DNA of 64,000 nucleotides from JAGTVG01 sp963820995 (lineage in GTDB: Bacteria; Bacteroidota; Bacteroidia; Cytophagales; Cyclobacteriaceae). The stretch lies in assembly GCA_963820995.1 (NCBI GenBank), contig CAWGCL010000009.1, positions 124,001-188,000 of the forward strand, in the 5' to 3' direction. Position numbers and translations under genes: made by a program. Positions within the stretch are counted from its first letter, which is position 1. Every line of letters begins with the position of its first letter. Positions 19,369 to 28,926 of the stretch are shown piece by piece. The notes under the pieces were generated by a model. It ran no database searches. It had not been told where the DNA came from and worked only from the letters and a program-made list of their open reading frames with translations.

Positions 19369-20572
19369 TTAAAGCATATTCAAATGCTTTTTTATATCTT
19401 GAAATCACCGTATGTATATTAATTTCATTTTTGATGATATTTGTAGAATTCTCTCCGAATTTCTTCTGGGTTTCAGGATCAGAAATAATTTTAATTATTT
19501 TCTCGGCAAGGTCAATGGCATTATTTTCCTCAAAGTAATACCCGTTGTATCCGTCCCTCACAAGTTTCTTCTCCGTTCCATCAGCTTTTGAACAAATTAC
19601 AGGCTTGCCGAAACACATGGCATCATTTATTGATATTCCTCCCATACCGGCAAGAACATATACAGATGAGGCCAGGAAATATCTGGCAAGAGTTTTTTCA
19701 TCATAAACACCACCTTCAAAAGATATTTTATCGGAGATCCCTTTTTTTTCTGCGAGCTTCTGAAGTTTATCCATTTCCGGGCCGGTACCAATAATTATAA
19801 GCCGGCTTATGGGTATTTTTTTCAGAACCAGGTCAAATGCCTCGATCAACAGATCAACATTTTTCCAGGCTACGAGTCTTCCCACGTGCAGGATTTGTTT
19901 CATATTTCCAGATTGCTCCGCAGAATCGTTTTGAATTTCTTCACGAATTCTGAATAATCGATCCGTATCCGGAGAATTATAAATAATATGGATTTTTTCT
20001 GGCGGGATACCATATGTGGGAATTATATCGTATGCTTGTTCGGTATAATATACATGGGCATCCATTTTTTTCAGGTATTTTTTTATTAATTCACGCACTA
20101 ATGAATAATACAATTTCTGGGGCATCCCCCAATTTTGATGTTTAAGATGCCGGGTTTCGTCCTGAAGATTTTTACGATAAAATTTCAGGGCTTTAGTATA
20201 CTCAGGTATATTAAATGGGATATCCTTATACACCAGTTTTATACCCAACTTTTTTATGGTACGGTACCAGCCTGGCATAAGTACGAAACCCAGTACATAG
20301 GGCCATATGACAACCAGAATATCAGGTTTTTCCTTTTTTAAAACCTGGGTCAGATTTCTGAAATTATGTTTCCCGTACCATCTTTTTTCTTCTTCTAATT
20401 CAATTATGCCGAAATCAATATCTTTCGATGTCTGATGAACCCCTTTTCCCAAACTGTTACTTTTACCGGAAGGAATTATAACCTTTACTTCATAGCCCGG
20501 CAGTTTGTTTAATCTGTTTAGCACATAATTATAATAATGGGGTAATCCACCAAATGTAAAAATAACTTTCAT
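19361..20572 (-). CDS. Glycosyltransferase family 4
   Basis: A 403-residue GT-B retaining transferase. The N-terminal domain opens MKVIFTFGGLPHYYNYVLNR. The C-terminal donor-binding domain has ILHVGRLVAWKNVDLLIEAF near residues 230-250 and the GGISINDAMCFGKPVICS block with the ExxxxGxP-like motif near 310-330. It would transfer a sugar onto a lipid-linked glycan in the cytosol. Overlap with the downstream FkbM gene indicates one transcript. Donor and acceptor are unknown. Confidence 0.92.
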   Translation of the reverse strand: MKVIFTFGGLPHYYNYVLNRLNKLPGYEVKVIIPSGKSNSLGKGVHQTSKDIDFGIIELEEEKRWYGKHNFRNLTQVLKKEKPDILVVIWPYVLGFVLMPGWYRTIKKLGIKLVYKDIPFNIPEYTKALKFYRKNLQDETRHLKHQNWGMPQKLYYSLVRELIKKYLKKMDAHVYYTEQAYDIIPTYGIPPEKIHIIYNSPDTDRLFRIREEIQNDSAEQSGNMKQILHVGRLVAWKNVDLLIEAFDLVLKKIPISRLIIIGTGPEMDKLQKLAEKKGISDKISFEGGVYDEKTLARYFLASSVYVLAGMGGISINDAMCFGKPVICSKADGTEKKLVRDGYNGYYFEENNAIDLAEKIIKIISDPETQKKFGENSTNIIKNEINIHTVISRYKKAFEYALNA

Positions 20573-20716
20573 AATTCAGGCTAAATCAATAATAACAGGT
20601 GGTTAAATCTCTACGCATATTGCAACTTAATCATCTCAGGGATTAAAATTATAAAATATCTTTTTTAATCTTATCAGGCAGCCTGAAATTTGATCAATCA
20701 AATGAGAAATATCAGG

Positions 20717-20724
20717 TATATTTG
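20717..20724 (+). promoter_or_regulatory. Putative -7 box very close to a start codon
   Basis: TATATTTG, a full TAnnTTTG match, ends five bases before the ATG at 20730. A TTTG at 20689-20692 lies 24 bases upstream, a little far for a -33 element. If used, transcription would begin at or next to the start codon and give a nearly leaderless mRNA. Confidence 0.35.
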
Positions 20725-20729
20725 GGAAA

Positions 20730-21983
20730 ATGAAAATACTGTTTTTAAATACTTTTAAAAACGAGGGAGGGGCCACTCAAGCCTGCAACAGGATATACCA
20801 TGCATTACAAACTTATACGGACTTTACCCTAAATATCATCAATCAATTTGATGAGGCAAATCTGTATACTAACTGGCGAAACTGGCCGGGGCTTTTTCGA
20901 CTTCTTATAGAAAAGATTCAATTATTCTCTATACTGAAAAATAAAAATTCCAAATTTGAATTCGATTCAGCAAGTGTTGGCAAATCATTTAGGAAAAACC
21001 ATCAAATAGAAGAGGCCGATATTATCCATATGCATTGGATTAGTCAGGGATTAGTATCATTGGAAGGATTAAGCGAGTTAGCGGCAAAAGGAAAGCCAAT
21101 CGTTCACACACTTCATGACATGTGGGCATTTACCGGTGGTTGTTTCTATGCCGGCGAATGTGATCATTATATGAAAAACTGTGGAAATTGTCCGTTTTTA
21201 AAAGGTGATAATGCTGATGATGTCTCTCATAAAATCTGGTTAAAAAAGGAAAGTATTTACAAGCATTCAAATATAAAATGGGTGTGTCCAAGTATATGGT
21301 TGTATAATGCAGCAAAAGAATCCTCGCTGGGTCGTAATAATGAAATATTCTACATCCCGTATCCTGTGGATACAGATAAATTCAAACCCATTGACCGGCA
21401 AAAAATATTAAAGGAATATAATTTAGATCCGGATAAATTCTATATTTTGTTCGGTGCGCATAATATCAGCGACAAGCGAAAGGGATTGAACTATTTAATT
21501 GAGGCATTGGAGGATCTGAAATCAAATAATAATGGATTGATCCATAACTCAGAACTGGTCTTATTTGGAAAATGCAATGACACCTCTATTTTGAACCACC
21601 TGCCTGTCCCTTTTCATTATAAAGGGTTCATAAAAGACTCTAATGAGCTTATTAAGCTGTATAATGCAGCGGATATTTTTGCAATGCCCTCTGTTGATGA
21701 TAACTTGCCGAACATGATATTAGAATCTCTTGCCTGTGGTACACCAGTGGTTTCATTTAAGATGGGGGGAATACCTGATATGATATCTCATGATGAAAAC
21801 GGATTCTTGGCTGAATTCAGAAATCCTTCCTCATTGGCGACAGGTTTAAACTATTTCTTTCAAAATCGGGATCAGATGGAAATATTTTCAGTTAAGGCCC
21901 GTAAAAAGGCAGAAACTGAATTTTCAATAAAGAAGGTTGCAAAGCAATATACCGACTTGTACAATGAAATTATGGACAAATAG
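20730..21983 (+). CDS. Glycosyltransferase family 4 with Cys-rich loop
   Basis: A 417-residue GT-B enzyme. The N-terminal domain opens MKILFLNTFKNEGGATQACN and contains HTLHDMWAFTGGCFYAGECD followed by CGNCPFL, a four-cysteine loop typical of one GT4 subgroup in Bacteroidota and cyanobacteria. The C-terminal domain has LFGAHNISDKRKGLNYLIEA and the donor-site block NMILESLACGTPVVSFKMGG. It is divergent from the other GT4 and ends exactly where the convergent yfhO-like gene ends, with no base between the two stop codons. Probably part of the same polysaccharide locus. Confidence 0.92.
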   Translation: MKILFLNTFKNEGGATQACNRIYHALQTYTDFTLNIINQFDEANLYTNWRNWPGLFRLLIEKIQLFSILKNKNSKFEFDSASVGKSFRKNHQIEEADIIHMHWISQGLVSLEGLSELAAKGKPIVHTLHDMWAFTGGCFYAGECDHYMKNCGNCPFLKGDNADDVSHKIWLKKESIYKHSNIKWVCPSIWLYNAAKESSLGRNNEIFYIPYPVDTDKFKPIDRQKILKEYNLDPDKFYILFGAHNISDKRKGLNYLIEALEDLKSNNNGLIHNSELVLFGKCNDTSILNHLPVPFHYKGFIKDSNELIKLYNAADIFAMPSVDDNLPNMILESLACGTPVVSFKMGGIPDMISHDENGFLAEFRNPSSLATGLNYFFQNRDQMEIFSVKARKKAETEFSIKKVAKQYTDLYNEIMDK

Positions 21984-24398
21984 TTATTGATCTGTAAATG
22001 ATTCTTTGCCTCTTTGAGATTGTATGATGACACCCAATAGTGCAAGTCCAACCAGAATTGAAAAAGCCAGGGATATTTTTCCTCCAATGGCATAGGAGGG
22101 AGGTTTAAAGCTAAATTCTATTTCATGATCTCCGGGGGGGATAATCATACCCCTTAATATATAATTTACCCTGAAATGTTCCGATTCCTGCCCATCAACA
22201 AAAGACTTCCAACCAGGTTGATAAAAGATCTCAGAAAATACGGCGAATTGCTCCTGGTCAGAGCTGCTTTTGTATATTAATTTTTCGGGGTGATAGGACG
22301 TTAAACTAATTTCTCCTGCGCCTGAGAAGGTTTTATTATCCATATTTTGATTAAAATGTTCATCCAGAATAACCTGATTGGCCGGATCAAAATCTTTCAG
22401 CTTCTCATTTTCATCTTTCGGATCCTTTGCTATTATTATGTCTTTAATAAACCAGGCATTTCCCAGGGATGCATCGTTTATTCTTGCCACTGGTACATTT
22501 CTTTCATTGTCAGGCAGGATAAAATATTTTACATTCAGCATGTTAATCACAGCCATATTGTTCTTACTGAGATGATAATCTATTATATCCTGATAACGCT
22601 GTAATTTTATCGCACTGTAACCACCGATAGATTTATGGTGATAGGAGGTAATCCCTTCACTGAAAGCACTCCTTGTTAAGTTAAAAACGCGGAAATAGAG
22701 GTCATCATCTTTATTGATCTCTTTATCCACCTCGGTGGGCATGAATACATTCCGTTCATATCTTTTTAGATTTTCGAAATCGTCGGCGTTCACATACCGC
22801 TTATTTACTGTCCAGAGATCAACTACTACCAACAAAGCAATTAAATAAAGAACTACCTCGGATTTAATCTTATTTATATAGTGAAACCATAAAGAACCGG
22901 CAGCAATAAATATAAAAACCAATGTCCGGATAATATCTCCGAAAAATTTAGCTCTCCGGTCCTGTTTGATCGCATCTGCCAACCAATCAGCTTGTAACTG
23001 GGCATCAACTGGAGCCGAAAAGTTAAATATTGTGCTTCCAAAAATCAGAAAGAATACTCCGATGCCGGCTGCCACAAAAAAGCCTTTCTTTAGAGCACTT
23101 TTTCTTTTTTGTAGGCTGATATCAGAATTCAATAATTCTCTTAATGTATAAAATGCAAAAAACACCATTGAGATCTGGGCTACGATCATTATCATGGTGA
23201 CGGACCTGAATTTATTATACAATGGCACGTAGTTATAAAAAAAGTCAGTGACCAGAGGAAAGTTACTTCCCCAGGATAGGATTATTGATAACAATGTAAA
23301 AGAAATCGCCCACCACTTAACCGGACTTTTTATCAGGAAAATTCCAGTAATAAATAATAAGAACACAATGGCTCCAAAATAAATCGGGCCGCCTGTAAAA
23401 GGCTGTTTACCCCAGTACAGGGGTATCCTGTTTAGAAATTCGTTAGATTGCTGTCGGGATACTCCCCTGCTGATAAGTGCTTCGTATGTCTTGGAATTTT
23501 GACTTAAAGGTTCTGTCGAACTGCCACCATAAAAATACGGAAAGGCAATAGTGAAAGGTTCTAAAATGCCATTACTCCATTGAAATGCATACTCATAATC
23601 TAATCCATTTGATGTATTATCTTCCAGTTCAGAGCCCCCTCTTATGGTAGAGGGAGCTAATTCAGCCAGGGACCATAACCTGACTATGTTGGGACCGATG
23701 GATATTAAGGCAATTACCAGAATTAATAAAGATCGTATTATAAAAGGCTTAATCTCTTTGGTCTGAATAGCTTTTACCAATTCCATAATGGCTATACCCA
23801 GTAACATGTACAATAAATAATACTGGATCTGTATATGACCGTAGAAAATTTCCAGACCGAGAAATATCAGCATTAAAATTGCTCCTTTAAATATTTTTCC
23901 CTTGTATATAAGGAACACGCCAGCTAATACTGGTGCCATCAGCATAGCATCATATACCTTATTGCTGTGACCCGCTTCAATACTTAAAAAATTAAAGGTC
24001 GAAAAGCAGAAAGCAAAGCTGCCGATAAAGGCAATCCATTTATTTATTTTAAATACAGTAAGGAAAACATAAAAGCCAATGAAACCCCAGATTAACAATA
24101 TTATTGGTTCCGGTATCAGTCGGTTAAATTTGTGGATGAGAAAATAGGCATTGGTATCTGAACTTTTAAATATCGGCATCCCACCGAAAGAAGAATTTGT
24201 CCAAAGTATATCCTCTCCCTTTTCCATGTATTCTATTGATTCATGGTTTGTGCCCCTGAATTGTATCTTGTCAGTTTGGATAATTTCTTTGCCTTCCAGA
24301 ATAGGATAAAAATAAATTACTACTGTCAGAATGAATACAGCTAATGGTATCAGGTGAGTAAAATCTATTTTGTTTATAATGTTTTTTATAATCGACAT
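21984..24398 (-). CDS. YfhO family multispanning membrane protein
   Basis: An 804-residue protein with about twelve to fourteen TM segments and a soluble C-terminal domain. It matches the YfhO pattern: N-terminal TM then YFYPILEGKEIIQTDKIQFR, a large periplasmic loop, and a C-terminal part (GWKSFVDGQESEHFRVNYIL) before a last TM. YfhO-like proteins are GT-C type transferases; in Firmicutes relatives glycosylate lipoteichoic acid. In Bacteroidota it is common in envelope-glycan regions, with no defined substrate. The 232 bp between its start and the next gene holds two copies of ATTAATCAATA and no gene. Confidence 0.9.
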   Translation of the reverse strand: MSIIKNIINKIDFTHLIPLAVFILTVVIYFYPILEGKEIIQTDKIQFRGTNHESIEYMEKGEDILWTNSSFGGMPIFKSSDTNAYFLIHKFNRLIPEPIILLIWGFIGFYVFLTVFKINKWIAFIGSFAFCFSTFNFLSIEAGHSNKVYDAMLMAPVLAGVFLIYKGKIFKGAILMLIFLGLEIFYGHIQIQYYLLYMLLGIAIMELVKAIQTKEIKPFIIRSLLILVIALISIGPNIVRLWSLAELAPSTIRGGSELEDNTSNGLDYEYAFQWSNGILEPFTIAFPYFYGGSSTEPLSQNSKTYEALISRGVSRQQSNEFLNRIPLYWGKQPFTGGPIYFGAIVFLLFITGIFLIKSPVKWWAISFTLLSIILSWGSNFPLVTDFFYNYVPLYNKFRSVTMIMIVAQISMVFFAFYTLRELLNSDISLQKRKSALKKGFFVAAGIGVFFLIFGSTIFNFSAPVDAQLQADWLADAIKQDRRAKFFGDIIRTLVFIFIAAGSLWFHYINKIKSEVVLYLIALLVVVDLWTVNKRYVNADDFENLKRYERNVFMPTEVDKEINKDDDLYFRVFNLTRSAFSEGITSYHHKSIGGYSAIKLQRYQDIIDYHLSKNNMAVINMLNVKYFILPDNERNVPVARINDASLGNAWFIKDIIIAKDPKDENEKLKDFDPANQVILDEHFNQNMDNKTFSGAGEISLTSYHPEKLIYKSSSDQEQFAVFSEIFYQPGWKSFVDGQESEHFRVNYILRGMIIPPGDHEIEFSFKPPSYAIGGKISLAFSILVGLALLGVIIQSQRGKESFTDQ

Positions 24399-24630
24399 AT
24401 GGTATTTCTTGTTAAATCATGACACATTTATCAGTGGAAGTAATAAAAAATAAACTGGATTAATCAATATATTATTTATGTTACTTCAAAAGTATTTTTC
24501 ATATTGAATGTAGCATTCGTTCTAAATTAATCAATAATTTGTTATAAAATTTCTCCGGAAATTAATTTTGCATTGTTAAGGATCAGGGAAGCCCGGTCTT
24601 ACCACTCCAAATACAATATTTGATATATCG

Positions 24631-25650
24631 TCAAATGATTAGTTCAGAAAAGCCATATTCATTTGTCATATTTATACATTTATCATATTCAACAATTCCA
24701 TCTGAACAACTTGTATCGGTCAGACAGGAGGCAGCACAACGCATGCCCATTTTCAGGCTTTCTTCCATTGAATAATCCTCATGGATACCATATAGAACAC
24801 CTGCGGCAAAGGCATCACCTGCTCCCGTGGTTCCGATTATGGCATCTTTAGGCATATTTATGCTGCCCTGTAAAATGAAATCGCCATTTCTGTTTCCTGC
24901 AACACATCCTTCCGGGAAATGCAATATCACCCATCCGTTTATACCTTGATTCAAAAGATGTTTTACAGCATTTTTAACTAGCGCTAAGTCAAGGTTAGTA
25001 TCAACAAGGTTCAAGCCGGTTAATTTTCCGGCTTCGTATTCATTACAAAACAGTATATCGATATATGGCAGGGAAGGAATGATGATCTTCTTAAATCTGT
25101 CTCTTTGCTCACTAACAAGATCCACAGAAGTTATGAAGCCAAGCGCTCTTGCTTGTTCCAACAATACCGAAGCATTCGTCCGGCCATCCTTTTTTACATC
25201 ATCCAGGCTGTCAAGCAATAATAGATAACCAAGGTGAAGTATCTTTGCCTGGAGGGTGGTTAGATCTATATGCTGCAGATCAAATAATGCATTGGCTCCA
25301 CGGTAATGAAAGAAAGTCCTCCGCCCGGTATCCCTGACCAACATTACATCCGTGTATGATGTTCCTGCTTCAGATGTAAATCCGATCTGACTGGTATCTA
25401 TTGTATGATTTTTGCAATCCTCCAGAATTTGCCTGCCAGGTTCATCATCTCCCACAAGACCAATCCCATATAAAGGGAAAGGGGCCTTCAATTTTGCAAG
25501 GTCTTTAAGAATATTATAAGGTGCCCCCCCATTATTAGACGATTGTCCGGATATATTGGAAAGTGTGTCCTGTTCCGGGTATACATCGATGACCTTGGTA
25601 ATATCTAGTATCCAATTACCAGCTGATGCTATTCCATGTCTTTCTTTCAT
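24631..25650 (-). CDS. PfkB family carbohydrate kinase
   Basis: A 339-residue ribokinase-fold sugar kinase. Near the N-terminus is SSNNGGAPYNILKDLAKL, the substrate-binding GG motif, and near residues 268-285 the second PfkB signature IGTTGAGDAFAAGVLYGIHE with the catalytic Asp. Its ATG overlaps the stop of the isomerase gene by four bases, so the two are translationally coupled and probably act in one pathway. A ketose (fructose or xylulose) from the isomerase is a plausible substrate, by inference. A family member could instead use a nucleoside. Confidence 0.9.
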   Translation of the reverse strand: MKERHGIASAGNWILDITKVIDVYPEQDTLSNISGQSSNNGGAPYNILKDLAKLKAPFPLYGIGLVGDDEPGRQILEDCKNHTIDTSQIGFTSEAGTSYTDVMLVRDTGRRTFFHYRGANALFDLQHIDLTTLQAKILHLGYLLLLDSLDDVKKDGRTNASVLLEQARALGFITSVDLVSEQRDRFKKIIIPSLPYIDILFCNEYEAGKLTGLNLVDTNLDLALVKNAVKHLLNQGINGWVILHFPEGCVAGNRNGDFILQGSINMPKDAIIGTTGAGDAFAAGVLYGIHEDYSMEESLKMGMRCAASCLTDTSCSDGIVEYDKCINMTNEYGFSELII

Positions 25651-26222
25651 GCCGGATCACTAATAAGTTTAACAATAGGCGGTTCATCCTCGATTATTTT
25701 AGAAAACCTGCCAATATCTTCATTTATAAAATAATTATCGTGCAAATCATCATTTGCTGTGGATACTTCTCCTATAATGCATTCCTCAGAAAGCGGGTAA
25801 AATTCGTGGTATACGCCTGGGACTAAAGTAACTCTTTCACCGGAAGACAATTTTAATATATCAGCTGAATATACTTTACTGAAAAGACCATTAATTTTAA
25901 TTTTAAAAGGATGGCCCTTTTTGTCTTCACCTGGCTTTCCCTTCCATATTTGTATCGCCAGTTTGCCATTTCGGACAATAATATCTTCTTTTTTCATTTT
26001 ATGTGCATGACAGGGTGTGGTCATTCCTTTTTTAGCATACATGAGTTTCTCACAATATTCTGCTTCTTCCGCAAGATTTACCAATACCAACCCGTATGAA
26101 TTAAAATCACCAAGGCCAAAATCCGTAACATCCCATTTTGGCTCAGGTGGTAAATGCCAGCCATTGTTTTTGAACATTGCACTGGCATCTTTTACAATCT
26201 GGTTGACTTCAGACCTGTTCAT
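25647..26222 (-). CDS. D-lyxose isomerase-like cupin sugar isomerase
   Basis: A 191-residue cupin resembling D-lyxose/D-mannose isomerases (EcSI type). It starts MNRSEVNQIVKDASAMFK and carries WDVTDFGLGDFNSYGLVLVN, then the metal site CHAHKMKKEDIIV near residues 72-84 and a further His in VPGVYHEFYPL near 135-145, which fits the His/Glu/His metal set. Enzymes of this family convert D-lyxose to D-xylulose or D-mannose to D-fructose. The product would feed the overlapping PfkB kinase. The exact sugar cannot be settled from sequence. Confidence 0.82.
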   Translation of the reverse strand: MNRSEVNQIVKDASAMFKNNGWHLPPEPKWDVTDFGLGDFNSYGLVLVNLAEEAEYCEKLMYAKKGMTTPCHAHKMKKEDIIVRNGKLAIQIWKGKPGEDKKGHPFKIKINGLFSKVYSADILKLSSGERVTLVPGVYHEFYPLSEECIIGEVSTANDDLHDNYFINEDIGRFSKIIEDEPPIVKLISDPA

Positions 26223-26371
26223 GAAATATATTTTTTGAAAATTAGCATTTAATCATATTAGTATTCTGGTTTTTTAAAGGATCCAGAAGATTATGTCCGA
26301 AAATTAAGGTTAAAATAGCTGATAATTTGCAAATCCGAAAAAAATTTGATTGCTTAAGGTACCTTTTTCAA

Positions 26372-27853
26372 ATGATATTCACTGATTTCAATAGGCGAAA
26401 ACTTATAGGTCTGATATCAGGACCTTTACTTTTTGCTTTTGTATTCTTTTTTCTTCATCCGAAAGGCTTATCCCGGGATGGTGTAGCAATCCTGGGGAGT
26501 ACCTTATGGATAGCTGTATGGTGGATCACCGAAGCCATACCCATTCCTGCCACTTCTCTTTTACCTATTGTATTATTTCCTATTACAGGGGCTTTATCCA
26601 TTGGGGATACGACAAGTTCTTATGGTCATAAAATGGTTTTCCTGTATATGGGGGGGTTTATGATTGCATTGGCCATGGAGAAATGGAGCCTGCATAAGCG
26701 CATTGCGCTTAGCATTATTAAACTTGTTGGAACCAATATAAGAAGCATCATATTTGGTTTTATGATTTCTACCGCTTTGCTATCAATGTGGATATCCAAT
26801 ACTGCAACTACCATGATGATGCTTCCTATAGCTTTGGCAGTGGCGCGACAGTTTGGGGAATTTTTCAGCCTTGAAGCGGGAGAAAAGGCAAAAGCAGAAG
26901 AACGGAAATTTGGCCTGGCATTGATGCTCGGTATTGCCTATGCCGCCTCGATTGGAGGTATGGCCACGTTGATCGGGACCCCTACCAATGCAATATTCTC
27001 AGCAGTAGCTAAAGAATATTACAATGCAGAAGTATCTTTTTCTGAATGGATGAAATTTGGCCTGCCACTTTCTATGATTTTGTTGATCATTTGCTGGATC
27101 TACCTTACGATGATAGCATTCCGGCCTGCTTTCCAACGTTTCTCGCATGTATCAGATACCATCAATAATGAATTGAAGAAACTGGGTGTAATCAAAACCG
27201 AGGAAAAAAAGATCATAATCGTATTTGGCTTAACCGCTCTGGCCTGGATTACCAGATCCTTTATTCTTGTCAGAATCATTCCCGCGATTGATGATACGAT
27301 CATAGCCATTTGTGGTGCCCTGGTATTATTTCTAATACCGGCACGGGATAATGATACCATACTTGACTGGAAGACAGCCAGAAAGTTACCATGGGGGATC
27401 TTGCTGTTGTTTGGGGGAGGGTTGGCCATTGCTGCCGGATTCAGTAAAACGGGATTAGCTGCCTGGATCGGGAATGAGATCCAGTACATCAGCGGGACCC
27501 AGTACATGGTCATTCTTCTGGTGGTTACAACTACTGTAAATTTCCTTACTGAAATAACCTCAAATGTAGCTACTGCTTCTATCTTATTGCCCATTATGGC
27601 CTCGATATCAGCCGCCCTTGGTTTTCATCCATATGGACTGATGATATCATCCTGCCTTGCGGCCAGTTGTGCTTTTATGTTGCCTGTAGCTACACCGCCA
27701 AATGCCATTGTATTCAGTTCAGGATACATCAAAATATCCGATATGGTTAAAACCGGATTCTGGATGAATTTAATTTCAATCATTATAATTGTGTTTGCCA
27801 TGAGATATTTCCTTCCTGTGGTTTGGGATATAAACCTGTTTTCAAATCCGTAA
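26372..27853 (+). CDS. DASS/SLC13 family sodium:anion symporter
   Basis: A 493-residue inner-membrane transporter for di- or tricarboxylates or sulfate. The ATG at 26372 is preferred to a TTG at 26327. About eleven TM segments are visible. Family hallmarks are WWITEAIPIPATSLLPIV near 55-75, the first SNT-like motif WISNTATTMMMLPIA near 130, and the second TEITSNVATASILLPI near 395-410 followed by CAFMLPVATPPNAIVF. It stands alone between the lyxose-isomerase pair (divergent) and the ABC unit. Confidence 0.93.
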   Translation: MIFTDFNRRKLIGLISGPLLFAFVFFFLHPKGLSRDGVAILGSTLWIAVWWITEAIPIPATSLLPIVLFPITGALSIGDTTSSYGHKMVFLYMGGFMIALAMEKWSLHKRIALSIIKLVGTNIRSIIFGFMISTALLSMWISNTATTMMMLPIALAVARQFGEFFSLEAGEKAKAEERKFGLALMLGIAYAASIGGMATLIGTPTNAIFSAVAKEYYNAEVSFSEWMKFGLPLSMILLIICWIYLTMIAFRPAFQRFSHVSDTINNELKKLGVIKTEEKKIIIVFGLTALAWITRSFILVRIIPAIDDTIIAICGALVLFLIPARDNDTILDWKTARKLPWGILLLFGGGLAIAAGFSKTGLAAWIGNEIQYISGTQYMVILLVVTTTVNFLTEITSNVATASILLPIMASISAALGFHPYGLMISSCLAASCAFMLPVATPPNAIVFSSGYIKISDMVKTGFWMNLISIIIIVFAMRYFLPVVWDINLFSNP

Positions 27854-27987
27854 ATTTAACATCCCGGCAAACAAGGATGATTTTTACTTTACAATTCGTT
27901 TTTTCTTAAAAAATGTTAAAACCTATTAAAAAAGGTTGATTTTTTGCATATCAGTAAGCAAATTTGCGACCGGAAAATTATGATAAT

Positions 27988-28914
27988 ATGGCTTCAATAG
28001 TTGTTGAGAATCTAACAAAGAAATATGGCGACCAGAAGGCCGTGGATGATATATCCTTTGATGTAAAGCCAGGTGAAGTCGTTGGTTTCCTTGGGCCTAA
28101 CGGTGCCGGGAAAAGTACCACGATGCGAATGGTTACCTGTTATATGGCTCCAACAGTCGGGAAGATAACAGTGGAAGGATTCAGGGCTGATGAACATCCG
28201 GAAGAGATAAAAAAAAGGATCGGGTACCTTCCGGAAAATAATCCCTTATATACCGATATGGCCATCATAGACTACCTGAAATTCTGTGCTGAGATTCAGG
28301 GTGTCCCCAAAGAAGAGGTGAATTCAAGAGTCCACGAAATGGTTGATGTTTGTGGTTTGAATCTTGAAAGGCATAAAAAGATCATTGAACTTTCCAAAGG
28401 TTTCAGGCAAAGGGTGGGACTGGCTCAGGCCATGATCCATGATCCGGAGGTCCTTATCCTTGATGAGCCTACTTCAGGGCTTGATCCAAATCAGATTGTT
28501 GAGATACGAAACCTGATCAAGGAACTGGGAAAGGAAAAAACAGTAATACTAAGCTCCCATATTCTTTCAGAGGTTGAAGCTACCTGTGACCGGATCCTGA
28601 TAATCAACAGGGGGAAGATTGTCGCAGATGGCACTTCGGATACTCTCAGACAACAGGCCCAGGGGCAGGAGTTGGTTTCGGTGAATATTGAAGGGGATAA
28701 AGCGAAAGTTAAAAAGGCGCTCTTAGGTCTGGCTACTGTAGAGAAAGTGAACGAAGAGGAGCATAGAACAGGATATTATCTTGTGCAAAGCAAACCAGAA
28801 TTGTCTTCACGCAAAGATATCTTTGACCTGTGTGTGAAGAACAAGTGGTATCTGCTTGAAATGACTGGTATAGAAACCAAGCTGGAGGATGTGTTCAGGG
28901 AAGTAACCAACTAA
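27988..28914 (+). CDS. gldA: GldA-type ABC transporter ATP-binding protein
   Basis: A 308-residue ATPase. The ATG at 27988 (MASIVVENLTKKYG) is preferred to an upstream TTG. Walker A is GPNGAGKSTTMRM near 38, the signature is LSKGFRQRVGLAQAM near 135, and Walker B is VLILDEPTSGLD near 157. Length and C-terminal domain fit GldA, the ATPase required for gliding in Flavobacterium, and its non-gliding relatives in many Bacteroidota. It begins a four-gene run with a permease, a GldG-like protein and a DUF4340 protein. Gliding itself cannot be claimed, as the other gld/spr genes are not here. Confidence 0.9.
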   Translation: MASIVVENLTKKYGDQKAVDDISFDVKPGEVVGFLGPNGAGKSTTMRMVTCYMAPTVGKITVEGFRADEHPEEIKKRIGYLPENNPLYTDMAIIDYLKFCAEIQGVPKEEVNSRVHEMVDVCGLNLERHKKIIELSKGFRQRVGLAQAMIHDPEVLILDEPTSGLDPNQIVEIRNLIKELGKEKTVILSSHILSEVEATCDRILIINRGKIVADGTSDTLRQQAQGQELVSVNIEGDKAKVKKALLGLATVEKVNEEEHRTGYYLVQSKPELSSRKDIFDLCVKNKWYLLEMTGIETKLEDVFREVTN

Positions 28915-28926
28915 AATGAAAGAGAA

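Noticed and set aside
26626..27594. Antisense open frames inside the DASS gene
   Set aside because: They have no family resemblance and lie wholly inside a well-supported gene; they are shadows of its codon use.
27964..27988. Upstream TTG start for the GldA-like gene
   Set aside because: The extra eight residues do not fit the family; the ATG at 27988 gives the usual beginning.
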